From Limimaricola soesokkakensis (GTDB lineage Bacteria; Pseudomonadota; Alphaproteobacteria; Rhodobacterales; Rhodobacteraceae), in contig NZ_FWFY01000005.1 of NCBI RefSeq assembly GCF_900172345.1, positions 124,001 through 188,000 of the forward strand: a DNA stretch of 64,000 nt, in the 5' to 3' direction. Each line of letters begins with the position of its first letter. The first letter of the stretch is position 1. This document shows, one piece after another, positions 17,782-26,563 of this stretch. The notes under the pieces were generated by a model. The model was not told the DNA's origin, ran no database searches, and saw only the letters and a program-made list of their open reading frames with translations. The position numbers and the translations under genes are program-made.

Positions 17782-18495
17782 TCACCACAGGTAGAAGAAC
17801 GCGAAGATGAAGACCCAGACGAGGTCGACGAAGTGCCAGTAGAGGCCCATGATCTCCACCGCCTCGTAATCGCCCTTCTCGCGACAGAGCCATGTCCTTC
17901 GGCCGCTGTCGAATTCGCCCTTGCGGACCTTGTTCGCGACGATCAGCAGGAACAGCACCCCGAAGCTGACATGGGTGCCGTGAAAGCCGGTGATCATGAA
18001 GAAGGTCGCGCCGAACTGCTCGGCCCCCCATGGATTGCCCCATGGCCGCACGCCCTCGGAGATCAGCTTCGTCCACTCGAAGGCCTGCATGCCGACGAAG
18101 AGCGCGCCGAGCGCGGCGGTGGCGAACATCAGCTGCGCGGTGCGTTTGCGGTTGCGCGCATAGGCGAAGTTCACCGCCATCGCCATCGTCCCAGAGGACG
18201 AGATCAGCACGAAGGTCATGATCGCGATCAGCAGCAGCGGCAGTTCGGTCTGGCCGACATGCAGCGCGAAGACCTCGCTGGCATTGGGCCATTCGACCTC
18301 GGTCGAGCTGCGCGCTGACATGTAGGAGATGAGGAAGATCGCGAAGACGAAGGTGTCGCTCAGCAGGAAGATCCACATCATCGCCTTGCCCCAGGAGGCG
18401 GTCTTGAACGCCCTCTGGTCCGAGGCCCAGTCCGCGGCGACCCCTTCGAGCCCGTTCGGGCGGGGCGGTGATCTCTGGGCGGTGGCGTCGGTCAT
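17782..18495 (-). CDS. coxP: cytochrome c oxidase subunit III (CoxO/CoxP-type, distal)
   Basis: A 237-residue heme-copper oxidase subunit III with about five to six helices. Marks include '[20 protein letters not shown]', '[20 protein letters not shown]' and the C-terminal '[20 protein letters not shown]', the classic subunit III ending. The start at 18495 (M-T-D-A-T-A-Q) is the first start that gives a normal N-terminus; the same frame stays open upstream but only through the antisense composition of the neighbouring gene. It is the fourth gene of a coxMNOP-type operon. Which of the two subunit III proteins corresponds to CoxO and which to CoxP is assigned from gene order. Confidence 0.88.
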   Translation of the reverse strand: MTDATAQRSPPRPNGLEGVAADWASDQRAFKTASWGKAMMWIFLLSDTFVFAIFLISYMSARSSTEVEWPNASEVFALHVGQTELPLLLIAIMTFVLISSSGTMAMAVNFAYARNRKRTAQLMFATAALGALFVGMQAFEWTKLISEGVRPWGNPWGAEQFGATFFMITGFHGTHVSFGVLFLLIVANKVRKGEFDSGRRTWLCREKGDYEAVEIMGLYWHFVDLVWVFIFAFFYLW

Positions 18496-18506
18496 GCTCG
18501 TCTCCC

Positions 18507-19199
18507 TCAGCTCAGGATCGCCCGGCACAGCGCGGCGGCGTCGCTGGCCCAGCCGGTGAGGATCGCCAGCATGGCGATCCAGACGATCAGCAGAAAATGC
18601 CAGTAGATCGCGCAGAGCGCGACGGCGGGCGCGGCGGCGCCGGGCCCCGCGCGCAGCCGCGTGGCCACCCGCGCCAGCGCCACAAGTCCGCCGAGGATAT
18701 GCAGCCCGTGCAGCCCGGAGATCAGGTAGAAGAAGCTCGCCCCCGGCGTCGCCGCGAGGCCCTGACCGGTTTCCGCCATTCGCGCCCATGCGAGGCCCTG
18801 CGCCAGTAGGAACGCCGCCATGCTCGCCGCGCCCGCACCGATCCAGCGCGCGAGGCCCGGCCCGTCGCCGCGCCGGGCGGCGAAGACGGCGGCCTGCAGC
18901 GCGAGGCTGCTCAGCGCCAGGAGCGCGGTGCCGGCCCAGACCACGCGCGGCAGCCGCATCTCGAACCAGTCGGCATAGCCCATCCGCATGGTGACCGCGC
19001 TGCCCGCCAGCGCGAAGAGCCCGCCCGCGACGATCAGGAACACGCCGAGCCCGGCCCGGCCCGTGGGCTGGCTGCCGGGGGAGGGGCTTCGGGTGACGGC
19101 GCCGGTCTCGAGCCATGGCCGCTCCGCCACGCCCTGCCGCCAGAGCCATGTCAGCGCGATCACGGCCACAAGCGCCACGAAGCCCAGCACGATGCTCAT
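18507..19199 (-). CDS. coxO: cytochrome c oxidase subunit III-like protein (CoxO-type, proximal)
   Basis: A 230-residue membrane protein that is a divergent subunit III. It keeps 'GASFFYLISGLHGLHILGGL' and the C-terminal 'IYWHFLLIVWIAMLAIL', matching the H-G-x-H and Y-W-H-F motifs of subunit III. The N-terminal part has one helix, then a proline/serine-rich loop (about 32-48). It is coupled to subunit I by ATGA and lies 11 bp before the second subunit III gene. Two subunit III genes in a row are the hallmark of the coxMNOP alternative oxidase of Bradyrhizobium and related alphaproteobacteria. Confidence 0.82.
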   Translation of the reverse strand: MSIVLGFVALVAVIALTWLWRQGVAERPWLETGAVTRSPSPGSQPTGRAGLGVFLIVAGGLFALAGSAVTMRMGYADWFEMRLPRVVWAGTALLALSSLALQAAVFAARRGDGPGLARWIGAGAASMAAFLLAQGLAWARMAETGQGLAATPGASFFYLISGLHGLHILGGLVALARVATRLRAGPGAAAPAVALCAIYWHFLLIVWIAMLAILTGWASDAAALCRAILS

Positions 19200-20968
19200 G
19201 GCACGTGGCTCCAGCTGGCGCGGTGGCCGGGATCGTCTTGCGCGATGAAGTCGCGCGGCGCGCCGGGCACCGAGTAGTCATAGGCCCAGCGATAGACCAA
19301 TGGCAGTTCCTCGCCCCAGTTGCCGTGTCGCGGCGGCACCTCGGGCGTCTGCCATTCGAGCGAGGCGGCGCGCCATGGGTTGTGGCCGGCCTTGCGGCCC
19401 CGTGCGAGGCTCCACGCGACGTTGAACAGGAACAGCATCTGCGCCGCGCCCACGGTCAGCGCCGCGACGGTGATGAAGGCGTTGAGCGTGGCCACACTGT
19501 CGGGCACGAAGCTCGCCGAGATGTCGGGATAGCGGCGCGGCACGCCGACCAGACCCACGTAATGCATCGGGAAGAAGATCGCGTAGGCGCCGATGAAGGT
19601 GACCCAGAAATGGATCAGCCCCATCCTGTGTGACAGCATTCGCCCCGAGATCAGCGGGAACCAGTGATAGATCGCGCCGAAGATCACCATGATCGGCGCG
19701 ACACCCATCACCATGTGGAAATGCGCCACCACGAACATCGTGTCCGACAGCGGCACGTCGACCACCACGTTGCCGAGAAAGAGGCCGGTGAGGCCGCCAT
19801 TGAGAAAGGTGACGATGAAGCCGAGCGCGAAGAGCATCGGCAATGTCAGGTGAATGTCGCCGCGCCACAGCGTCAGGATCCAGTTGTAGACCTTGAGCGC
19901 GGTGGGCACCGCGATGATCAGCGTCGTGGTGGCGAAGAAGAAGCCGAAATAGGGATGCATGCCCGAGACGTACATGTGGTGCGCCCAGACGATGAAAGAC
20001 AGCGCCCCGATGATGACGATGGCCCAGACCATCATCCGGTAGCCGAAGATGTTCTTGCGCGCATGCACCGCGATCAGGTCCGACACGATGCCGAAGGCCG
20101 GCAGCGCCACGATGTAGACCTCGGGGTGGCCGAAGAACCAGAACAGGTGCTGGAACACGATCGGCGAGCCGCCGCCATAGCTCAGCTGCTCGCCCATCTC
20201 CACCAGCGCCGGCATGAAGAAGGAGGTGCCAAGGAGCCGGTCGAACAGCATCATCACGCTCGCCACGAACAGCGCCGGAAAGGCCAGCAGCGCCATCACC
20301 GTGGCGGTGAAGATACCCCAGATGGTCAGCGGCATTCGCATCAATGTCATGCCGCGCGTACGCGCCTGCAGCACGGTGACGGCGTAGTTCAGCCCGCCCA
20401 TGGTGAAGCCGATGATGAACAGGATCAGCGACACCAGCATCAACACGATGCCCCACTGCGTGCCGCCCGGCGTGCCCGACAGGATCGCCTGCGGCGGGTA
20501 GAGCGTCCAGCCCGCGCCGGTTGGTCCGCCGGGCGCGAAGAAGCTCGCCGCGAGTACCACCACGGCGAGGAAATACACCCAGAAGCTCAGCATGTTGACG
20601 AAGGGAAACACCATGTCCCGTGCGCCGACCATCAGCGGGATCAGGTAGTTGCCGAAGCCGCCGAGGAAGATCGCCGTGAGCAGGTAGACCACCATGATCA
20701 TGCCGTGCATAGTGATGAACTGGTAATAGGCCTCGGCCGAGATGAAGTCGAACACGCCCGGAAAGCCGAGCTGCATCCGGATCAGCCATGACAGGACGAG
20801 GGCGACGAGGCCGATGGCGATGGCGGTGCCGGAATATTGAAGCGCGATGTACTTGGCGTCCTGCGAAAAGACCCAGCGCGACCAGAAGCCGTGGGCATGT
20901 GGCGGCGGCAGGTCGGGCACTTCGGCGGGCGGAATGCCCGTGTCGGGGTCTTCGCTGACGCTGCTCAT
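19196..20968 (-). CDS. coxN: cytochrome c oxidase subunit I (aa3-type, CoxN-like)
   Basis: A 590-residue catalytic subunit carrying the low-spin heme and the heme-CuB centre. The metal-site motifs are all present: 'FITMHGMIMVVY' (heme ligand), 'FFGHPEVYIVALPAFG' (CuB histidine with the E and cross-linked Y), 'VWAHHMYVSGMHP' (CuB His-His) and 'VVAHFHMVMG' (heme a3 and a ligands). The start at 20968 overlaps the subunit II stop as ATGA and has normal N-terminal content (M-S-S-V-S-E-D). It is longer than typical aa3 subunits at the C-terminus, as is usual for CoxN. It reduces oxygen to water and pumps protons. Confidence 0.95.
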   Translation of the reverse strand: MSSVSEDPDTGIPPAEVPDLPPPHAHGFWSRWVFSQDAKYIALQYSGTAIAIGLVALVLSWLIRMQLGFPGVFDFISAEAYYQFITMHGMIMVVYLLTAIFLGGFGNYLIPLMVGARDMVFPFVNMLSFWVYFLAVVVLAASFFAPGGPTGAGWTLYPPQAILSGTPGGTQWGIVLMLVSLILFIIGFTMGGLNYAVTVLQARTRGMTLMRMPLTIWGIFTATVMALLAFPALFVASVMMLFDRLLGTSFFMPALVEMGEQLSYGGGSPIVFQHLFWFFGHPEVYIVALPAFGIVSDLIAVHARKNIFGYRMMVWAIVIIGALSFIVWAHHMYVSGMHPYFGFFFATTTLIIAVPTALKVYNWILTLWRGDIHLTLPMLFALGFIVTFLNGGLTGLFLGNVVVDVPLSDTMFVVAHFHMVMGVAPIMVIFGAIYHWFPLISGRMLSHRMGLIHFWVTFIGAYAIFFPMHYVGLVGVPRRYPDISASFVPDSVATLNAFITVAALTVGAAQMLFLFNVAWSLARGRKAGHNPWRAASLEWQTPEVPPRHGNWGEELPLVYRWAYDYSVPGAPRDFIAQDDPGHRASWSHVP

Positions 20969-21810
20969 GGATCGCTCCCTCCGATCGGCTCCGCGGTATT
21001 CGCGACCTGCACCCCTTCGCCCGCGGGCAGTCCCGCGAAGGTGAGCTGCTCGCCGAGCCAGGCCTCGTATTCGGCCTCCTCGTCGATCAGCACGTAGCCG
21101 CGCATGTAGCCGTGCCCGGTGCCGCAAAGCTCGGCGCAGAGCACCTCGAACTCGCCGGTGCGAGTGGGGGTGAACCAGAAATAGGTGACCATGCCGGGCA
21201 CCATGTCCATCTTGGCGCGGAATTCGGGCACGTAGAAATCATGCAGCACATCGACCGAGCGGAGCAGCACCTTCACCGGCTTGCCGATCGGCAGGTGCAA
21301 GTCGCCGCCGTCGATCACCACGTCGTCGGCACCTAACCGGTCATGCGGGTTGAGCCCGAGCGGGTTGTCGGCCGAGATCCAGGTCACGTCCGAGCTGCCG
21401 AGTTGCCCATCCGCGCCGGGCAGCCGATAGCTCCAGAACCATTGCTGGGCCACAACCTCGATCTCGGTGGCGTCATCGGGCACGGTGATGAACCGGTTCC
21501 AGACCACCAGCCCCGGCGCCAGCATCGCCGCGACGCCGAGCGCGGTCAGCGCCGTGAGCCAGATCTCCAGCCGCTTGCTCTCGGGTTCGTAATGGGCGAC
21601 GCGGCCGGGCTTGTGGCGGTAGCGAAACACGCACCACGCCATGAACAGCACCACCGCCGTGAAGACGGCGCCGGTGATCCAGAAGGTGATGACCAGCGTG
21701 GTGTCGATATAGCCCCAGTTCGAGGCGATGGGCGTCCACCACCATGGGCTGACCAGATGGAACGCCACGGAAAACAGAACAATCAGAACCAGACTAGCCG
21801 CAACGATCAT
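20965..21810 (-). CDS. coxM: cytochrome c oxidase subunit II (CoxM-like)
   Basis: Subunit II, about 281 residues from this start, with two N-terminal helices and a C-terminal periplasmic cupredoxin domain. The CuA site is intact: 'VLCAELCGTGHGYMRGYV' gives both cysteines, the glutamate, the histidine and the methionine, with 'VDVLHDFYVPEF' supplying the other histidine. ATG 21810 is chosen because AAGGGA lies 8 bases before it and the protein then begins in helix 1 as CoxM proteins do. The frame is open to an ATG at 21885 without a ribosome site, which would add 25 residues. It is the first gene of the operon. No CXXCH heme motif is present, so it is not a caa3 fusion. Confidence 0.88.
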   Translation of the reverse strand: MIVAASLVLIVLFSVAFHLVSPWWWTPIASNWGYIDTTLVITFWITGAVFTAVVLFMAWCVFRYRHKPGRVAHYEPESKRLEIWLTALTALGVAAMLAPGLVVWNRFITVPDDATEIEVVAQQWFWSYRLPGADGQLGSSDVTWISADNPLGLNPHDRLGADDVVIDGGDLHLPIGKPVKVLLRSVDVLHDFYVPEFRAKMDMVPGMVTYFWFTPTRTGEFEVLCAELCGTGHGYMRGYVLIDEEAEYEAWLGEQLTFAGLPAGEGVQVANTAEPIGGSDP

Positions 21811-22121
21811 GGCGATGTCCCTTCCACGCGGGGGCGCAGGTCTCGGGTGCAGGCGCGTGGCAATCTTGCGAAGTGAAGCGACCATAGCCGAATTTCGGGA
21901 AATTTTCCAGCGGCATGCGATGGCGCCCCGAAAGGGCGCCCTGCGCCCGGGCAGGAGTCTGCCCCCGCGTCATGAGGGCGCGGCCCGGGTGGTCCGAATT
22001 GCGAAGTACAAGCCCGCTCGACACTTCGCAGGCCGGGGGGCGGACCCGGGCGCTGGGTCCAGTGCTCGTCCAGAGAGCAGGTGGGTGACGTGGCGGGGCC
22101 CGGTTCTCGGCCCCGCGCCGG
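21811..22121. promoter_or_regulatory. upstream region of the cox operon with an AATTTC/GAAATT inverted repeat and two hairpins
   Basis: This stretch holds the end of the speB transcript and the cox promoter region. GCGGGGCC (22093-22100) pairs with GGCCCCGC (22109-22116) just after the speB stop and is a likely terminator. GGCGCCC (21922-21928) pairs with GGGCGCC (21934-21940). An A/T-rich inverted repeat AATTTC-GG-GAAATT at 21891-21904 is a candidate operator or promoter element. If coxM starts at 21810, the first 75 bases upstream are leader. Confidence 0.45.
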
Positions 22122-23087
22122 TCAGAGGCGACCCACCTCGCGCGGCGCGGCACCTGCCTCGCGCGCCAGCAGGCAGAGCCAGTCATGCGCCACGGTGGCG
22201 GCGGCGATGGCAGTGATCTCGGCATGGTCATAGGGTGGCGAGACCTCGACCACATCCATGCCGACGAGGTTCAGCTCGCCAAGGCCGCGCACCAGTTCCA
22301 GCGCCTGCCACGAGGCCAGCCCGCCCGCGACCGGCGTGCCGGTGCCCGGCGCGAAGGCCGGGTCGAGACCGTCGATGTCGAAGCTCAGATAGACCGGCGC
22401 GTCGCCAGCCCGGTCGCGCAGCAGATCGAGCGCGGCGTCGATGCCGTTGCGGTGCAGCCAGGGCGCGGTGAGAATCTCGAAGCCGTGGTCGTGGTCGTTG
22501 AAGGTCCGCAGCCCCAGCTGCGTCGAGCGGGACACGTCGATCACGCCCTCGGCCGCGGCGCGGGCGAACATGGTGCCGTGGTCGAGCCGCTTGCCGTCAT
22601 CCTCCCAGGTGTCGCAATGCGCGTCGAACTGCAGCAGTGCGATCGGCCCATACTTCTTCGCATGCGCCTTCAGGAGCGGGTAGGAGATCGAATGGTCGCC
22701 GCCCAGCGTCAGCATCCGCGCGCCGGAGGCGAGGATCGCGTCGGCATGGGCCTCGATGGCGGGTGCCACGCTCATCGGGTGGTGCGGATCAATCATGCAG
22801 TCGCCCCAGTCGATCACCGAGAGCGTCTCGAACGGGTCGAAACCGAATGGAAAGGCCTTGAGCTCGGCAAGCTGGGTCGAGGCGGCGCGGATCGCCGCCG
22901 GGCCGAAGCGGCAGCCGGGGCGGTTGGTGACGCTGGCGTCGAAGGGCACGCCGGACACCACCACATCGACGCCCGCGAGATCGCGGGAATAGCTGCGGCG
23001 AAGGAAGCTCAGCGCGCCGCCATAGGTCATCTCGGGCCAGCGCCCCCGCGTCTCGCCGCGCCGGAACGCCTGGTCGCCCTGCTGCAT
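22122..23087 (-). CDS. speB: agmatinase/ureohydrolase family protein
   Basis: A 321-residue ureohydrolase. The manganese-binding motifs are complete: 'MLTLGGDHSISYPLL', 'LLQFDAHCDTWED' and 'YLSFDIDGLDPAFAPGTG'. Agmatinase gives putrescine and urea; relatives act on guanidinobutyrate or guanidinopropionate and cannot be told apart by eye. ATG 23087 has AAGGTGA 10 or so bases upstream, formed from the end of the preceding gene; GTG 23099 is an alternative with a poorer site. It is the last gene of a puuA-puuB-speB operon, which suggests agmatine or guanidino compounds feeding putrescine breakdown. Confidence 0.88.
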   Translation of the reverse strand: MQQGDQAFRRGETRGRWPEMTYGGALSFLRRSYSRDLAGVDVVVSGVPFDASVTNRPGCRFGPAAIRAASTQLAELKAFPFGFDPFETLSVIDWGDCMIDPHHPMSVAPAIEAHADAILASGARMLTLGGDHSISYPLLKAHAKKYGPIALLQFDAHCDTWEDDGKRLDHGTMFARAAAEGVIDVSRSTQLGLRTFNDHDHGFEILTAPWLHRNGIDAALDLLRDRAGDAPVYLSFDIDGLDPAFAPGTGTPVAGGLASWQALELVRGLGELNLVGMDVVEVSPPYDHAEITAIAAATVAHDWLCLLAREAGAAPREVGRL

Positions 23088-23101
23088 GTCTTGGGTCACC
23101 T

Positions 23102-24403
23102 TCAGATTCCGAGCCTGTCGCGCAGCCCATAATACCAGCTGCCCATCACCGAATAGGGCACGCGCAACGCCCGGCCGCCGGGGAAGGGAATCCAGGGCAG
23201 CGCCGCGAAGACGTCGAAGCGCGAGGCGTCGCCGTGGATCGCCTCGGCCAGGATGCGCCCGAAGGTGTGCGATCCGGTGACGCCGTGGCCGGAATAGCCA
23301 TGCGCAAAATAGGTGTTGGCGCCGATCCGGCCCATCTGCGGCACCCGGCTGAAGGACAGCGCGAAATTGCCCGACCACGCGTAGTCGATCCGCGCCGATT
23401 TCAGCTGCGGGAAGACCTTGTCCATGTTGCGCTTGAGCTTGGCCTTGATGTCCTTGGGGTCGGTGCCGCCATAGACGGTGCCGCCGCCGAACAGCATCCG
23501 CTTGTCGGCCGAGAGCCGGTAGTAGTCGAGGATGTAGCGTACGTCCTCGACGCATTCATCCTTGGGAAGAAGCTCGGCGGCCAGCTCCTCGGAGAGCGGC
23601 TCCGTCGCCATGATCTGGGTCGAGACCGGCATCACGCGCGGTGCGAGTTCCGGCACCACGTGGCCGAGATAGGCATTGCCACACAGCACCAGCCGGTCGC
23701 AGCGGATCGTGCCCTTTTCGGTCTTCACGACGGGTCGCGCGGCCTGGGTATCGACCGAGATGACGGGCGACATCTCGTGGATCACGCCGCCATTGCGTTC
23801 CACCGCCGCGGCCTCGCCGAGCGCGAGGTTCAGGGGGTGGATGTGGCCGCCAGTCGTGTCGAGCAGCCCGCCCGCGTAGAAATCCGAGCCGATATGCTCG
23901 CGCAGCCGAGACTTGTCGAGCATCACCTGGTTGTCGATGCCATAGCCCTGCCAGAGCTTCTGGCGCGCCTCGAGCTCGCGCATATGCGCGCCGGTGATGG
24001 CGGTAAATATGTTGCCCTGCTTCAGGTCGCAGTTGATGTCGTAGCGCGCGACCCGCTCGCGGATGATCTCGCCGCCCTCCTGCACCAGAGACGCCACGAA
24101 TGTCGCGGTGTCGCGGCCATAGCGCTTCTCGATGGTCGAGAGCGAGGCGTTCAGCCCGTTGACGATCTGCCCGCCATTGCGGCCCGAAGCGCCCCAGCCG
24201 ACGCGCGCGCCTTCCAGCATCGTGACCTTGTGGCCCTTCTCGGCGAGATGCAGCGCCGTGGACAGCCCGCTATAGCCCGCGCCGACGACGCAGATCTCGG
24301 TGTCGTGCTCGCCCGTCAGGGCCGGACGCTCGGGCGAGGGGTTGGCCGAGGCGGCGTAGTAGGAGCCGGTGTGGCTTCCGTTGCCCGCGTAGGATGCGGC
24401 CAT
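23102..24403 (-). CDS. puuB: FAD-dependent oxidoreductase, gamma-glutamylputrescine oxidase (PuuB)-like
   Basis: A 433-residue DAO-family flavoenzyme with the FAD fingerprint 'ICVVGAGYSGLSTALHLAEK' at about 37-56, then 'GWGASGRNGGQIVNGLNASL', and a C-terminal flavin contact 'TYFAHGYSGHGVTGSHTFGR'. Length and motifs match PuuB, which oxidises gamma-glutamylputrescine to the aldehyde with ammonia and peroxide. Its start overlaps the puuA-like stop as TGATG, so co-translation with a glutamylating enzyme supports the role. The two downstream enzymes of the E. coli pathway (PuuC, PuuD) are absent from the window. Confidence 0.82.
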   Translation of the reverse strand: MAASYAGNGSHTGSYYAASANPSPERPALTGEHDTEICVVGAGYSGLSTALHLAEKGHKVTMLEGARVGWGASGRNGGQIVNGLNASLSTIEKRYGRDTATFVASLVQEGGEIIRERVARYDINCDLKQGNIFTAITGAHMRELEARQKLWQGYGIDNQVMLDKSRLREHIGSDFYAGGLLDTTGGHIHPLNLALGEAAAVERNGGVIHEMSPVISVDTQAARPVVKTEKGTIRCDRLVLCGNAYLGHVVPELAPRVMPVSTQIMATEPLSEELAAELLPKDECVEDVRYILDYYRLSADKRMLFGGGTVYGGTDPKDIKAKLKRNMDKVFPQLKSARIDYAWSGNFALSFSRVPQMGRIGANTYFAHGYSGHGVTGSHTFGRILAEAIHGDASRFDVFAALPWIPFPGGRALRVPYSVMGSWYYGLRDRLGI

Positions 24404-25749
24404 CAGACGATCTCCAGATAGCTATGGAATTCCAGTTCGGTGACGTGCCGGTTGAATCGGGCCTGCTCCTGCTTCTTGGCCTCGACGAACATCTTCTGCA
24501 GCCGGCGGGAATAGATCTCGGTCACCAGAGTGCCGTTCTGGAAGGCGCGGATCGCGGTGGCCCAGTCCAGCGGCAGGTGCGGCAGGTCGAGGCTGTAGGC
24601 GTCGCCGGTGATCGCCGGCGGCGGCGTCAGCTCGCGTTCGATCCCCAGAAGCGCGCCGCCCAGCACCGAGGCCAGCACCAGGTAGGGGTTGGCGTCGGCG
24701 CCGGCGACCCGGTGCTCGATCCGCCGCGCCCGATGGTCGCCGCCGGGGATGCGGATCGCCACGGTGCGGTTCTCGTAGCCCCATGCGACGTTGGATGGCG
24801 CGTGCGCGCCGGGCAGCAGCCGTCGGAAGCTGTTCTCATGCGGCGCGAAGATGAGCGCGTTCTGCTGGATCGTCTCCAGAAGGCCCGCAACCGCGTTCAG
24901 CATCATCGGCGTGCCGTCGTCGCCGCCATCGTCGAACAGGTTGCGGCCCTCGTCATCGACGATCGACATGTGCACGTGGAAGCCCGAACCGGCGCGGTCG
25001 CCATAGGGCTTGGCCATGAAGGTCGCGGCGAAGCCGTGCTGCCGGGCGATGCCGCGCACCACCCGCTTGAACAGCAGCGCGTCATCGGCCGCGCGCAGCG
25101 GGTCGGCGACGTGGCGCATGTTGATCTCGAACTGCCCGGCGCCATTCTCGGAGATGGCGCTGTCGGCGGGGATGCCCTGGCTGTGGCAGGCGGCATAGAC
25201 GTCGTTGAGGAAGGCGTCGAAATGCTCCAGCTCGTCGAGGCAGAGCGCGCCGTCCGAGGTCAGCCGCTTGCCGGTGACCGGCGAGCAGGGCGGGGCGGGA
25301 TAATCGCCCGACGGGTCGATCAGGTAGAACTCCAGCTCGGTCGCCACCACCGGCGTCAGGCCATGCGCTTTGAAGCGTTCGACGACGTTGTGCAGGGCTC
25401 GGCGCGGATCGCCGAGGAACGGCGCGCCGCTCTCCTCGTTCATCCACAGCGGGATCAGCGCCGTCGGCTTGCGGGTCCAGCTCATCGGCATGGCGCCGCG
25501 GCCGGTGGGCACGCAGACCCCGTCGGCGTCGCCGGTCTCGAACACCATGGCGCCGCCTTCGATATCCTCGCCCCAGATGTCGAGGCCGCAGATCGACAAC
25601 GGCATCCGCACCGTGCCGGCCATTACCTTGTCGAGCTGGTCCGCCGGCATCCGCTTGCCGCGCAGCACGCCGTTCAGGTCGCAGACGCAGCCGAAGATGT
25701 TTTCGAGCTCCTGCGGCGCGGGGGCTGAGATCGGTTCGTCTTCGTTCAT
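24403..25749 (-). CDS. puuA: glutamine synthetase family protein, gamma-glutamylpolyamine synthetase (PuuA)-like
   Basis: A 448-residue GS-fold ligase. Seen are the catalytic-domain motifs 'VVATELEFYLIDPSGD', 'ENGAGQFEINMRHVADPLRA', 'FMAKPYGDRAGSGFHVHMSI' and 'ENRTVAIRIPGGDHRARRIE'. The N-terminal beta-grasp part is short, as in PuuA-type rather than nitrogen-assimilating GlnA enzymes. PuuA joins glutamate to putrescine using ATP. ATG 25749 gives M-N-E-D-E-P; it is the first gene of the operon and divergent from a GntR regulator. Related GS-like proteins act on other amines, including spermidine, ethanolamine or methylamine. The puuB and speB neighbours favour polyamines. Confidence 0.85.
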   Translation of the reverse strand: MNEDEPISAPAPQELENIFGCVCDLNGVLRGKRMPADQLDKVMAGTVRMPLSICGLDIWGEDIEGGAMVFETGDADGVCVPTGRGAMPMSWTRKPTALIPLWMNEESGAPFLGDPRRALHNVVERFKAHGLTPVVATELEFYLIDPSGDYPAPPCSPVTGKRLTSDGALCLDELEHFDAFLNDVYAACHSQGIPADSAISENGAGQFEINMRHVADPLRAADDALLFKRVVRGIARQHGFAATFMAKPYGDRAGSGFHVHMSIVDDEGRNLFDDGGDDGTPMMLNAVAGLLETIQQNALIFAPHENSFRRLLPGAHAPSNVAWGYENRTVAIRIPGGDHRARRIEHRVAGADANPYLVLASVLGGALLGIERELTPPPAITGDAYSLDLPHLPLDWATAIRAFQNGTLVTEIYSRRLQKMFVEAKKQEQARFNRHVTELEFHSYLEIV

Positions 25750-25881
25750 GCCGGGGCCAATCGAGATACAATTTTCAGATTTGTGATACCTTTTTGCATG
25801 ACAGTCCGATATGGCTGTGTCAATCGCGATCGCGTCTGCCATCGCGCCTGCCGTGGTGATGCGACCGGAACAGGGGATGTC
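25750..25881. promoter_or_regulatory. divergent puuA/GntR control region with 20-bp-spaced direct repeats
   Basis: GAGATACAATTTT (25763-25775) and GTGATACCTTTTT (25783-25795) agree at 10 of 13 bases with a 20-bp period, in an A/T-rich patch about 15-45 bp from puuA. They may be regulator half-sites or part of overlapping promoters. No perfect palindrome is seen. Confidence 0.35.
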
Positions 25882-26559
25882 ATGCTGGATCTGCCCGACC
25901 TCCCGCGCGAGGGCTTCGTGACTGCGCAGGACTATGTCTATGCAAGGCTGCGCAACGCCATCATGGTGGGGGCGGTACAGCCCGAGAGCACGCTGACGAT
26001 CCGCGGCCTTGCCGATTGCATGGGGATCAGCCCGACCCCGATCCGCGAGGCGCTGCGGCGGCTCGGCTCTGAGCGGGCGATCGAGCTTCTGGGCAATCGC
26101 CGCATCAGCATTCCCGGAATGACGCCGGAGCGGTTCGAGGAGATCGTGAGCCTGCGTCGCGCGCTTGAGGGGCACGCGGCGCGCCGCGCGCTGCCCTACG
26201 TGTCGCAGGTGCTGATCGACGAGCTGGCTCTCATCGACGACCGGATGGATGGTCATGTCCGCGCTGGCGATTTCGATGCGCTGACCACCTCGAACCACGC
26301 GTTCCACCGGCTGCTCTACACCGCCAACCCGCATCAGCAGGCGATGCCCGCGATCGAAAGCGTCTGGCTCCAGCTCGGCCCGTTCCAGCGGCGGGTGATC
26401 CGCGACGTGCGGCAGTTCTATCTCGTCGACCGCCACAAGGAGATCCTGCGCGCCCTGCGGGAGCGCGATTGCGGGGCGCTGGTCCGCGCGATCGAGGACG
26501 ACATCCGGGACGGCATCCAGCAGGCGGGCCAGCTGGTCCTCGCGGAGGATCGAGGCTGA
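25882..26559 (+). CDS. GntR-family (FCD-type) transcriptional regulator of the polyamine operon
   Basis: A 225-residue FadR-subfamily regulator. The winged helix is at about 14-75 ('LRNAIMVGAVQPESTLTIRG', then 'ISPTPIREALRRL'), and the all-helical FCD ligand domain follows at about 85-210, with an H-x-x-F-H segment ('SNHAFHRLLY'). ATG 25882 with the ribosome site GGGGAT is preferred to an upstream GTG that would add 33 residues of unlikely composition. It is divergent from puuA-puuB-speB and probably represses it, with a polyamine-derived effector. The ligand is not determinable here. Confidence 0.85.
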   Translation: MLDLPDLPREGFVTAQDYVYARLRNAIMVGAVQPESTLTIRGLADCMGISPTPIREALRRLGSERAIELLGNRRISIPGMTPERFEEIVSLRRALEGHAARRALPYVSQVLIDELALIDDRMDGHVRAGDFDALTTSNHAFHRLLYTANPHQQAMPAIESVWLQLGPFQRRVIRDVRQFYLVDRHKEILRALRERDCGALVRAIEDDIRDGIQQAGQLVLAEDRG

Positions 26560-26563
26560 TCGG

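Noticed and set aside
17782-19199. The two subunit III genes as a duplication error or pseudogene pair.
   Set aside because: Both are full length with the conserved C-terminal motifs and are quite different in sequence. Two subunit III genes are normal for coxMNOP-type operons.
18496-19281. A possible N-terminal extension of the second subunit III by about 260 residues.
   Set aside because: It overlaps the other subunit III gene in a shifted frame and has no domain. The start at 18495 gives normal length.
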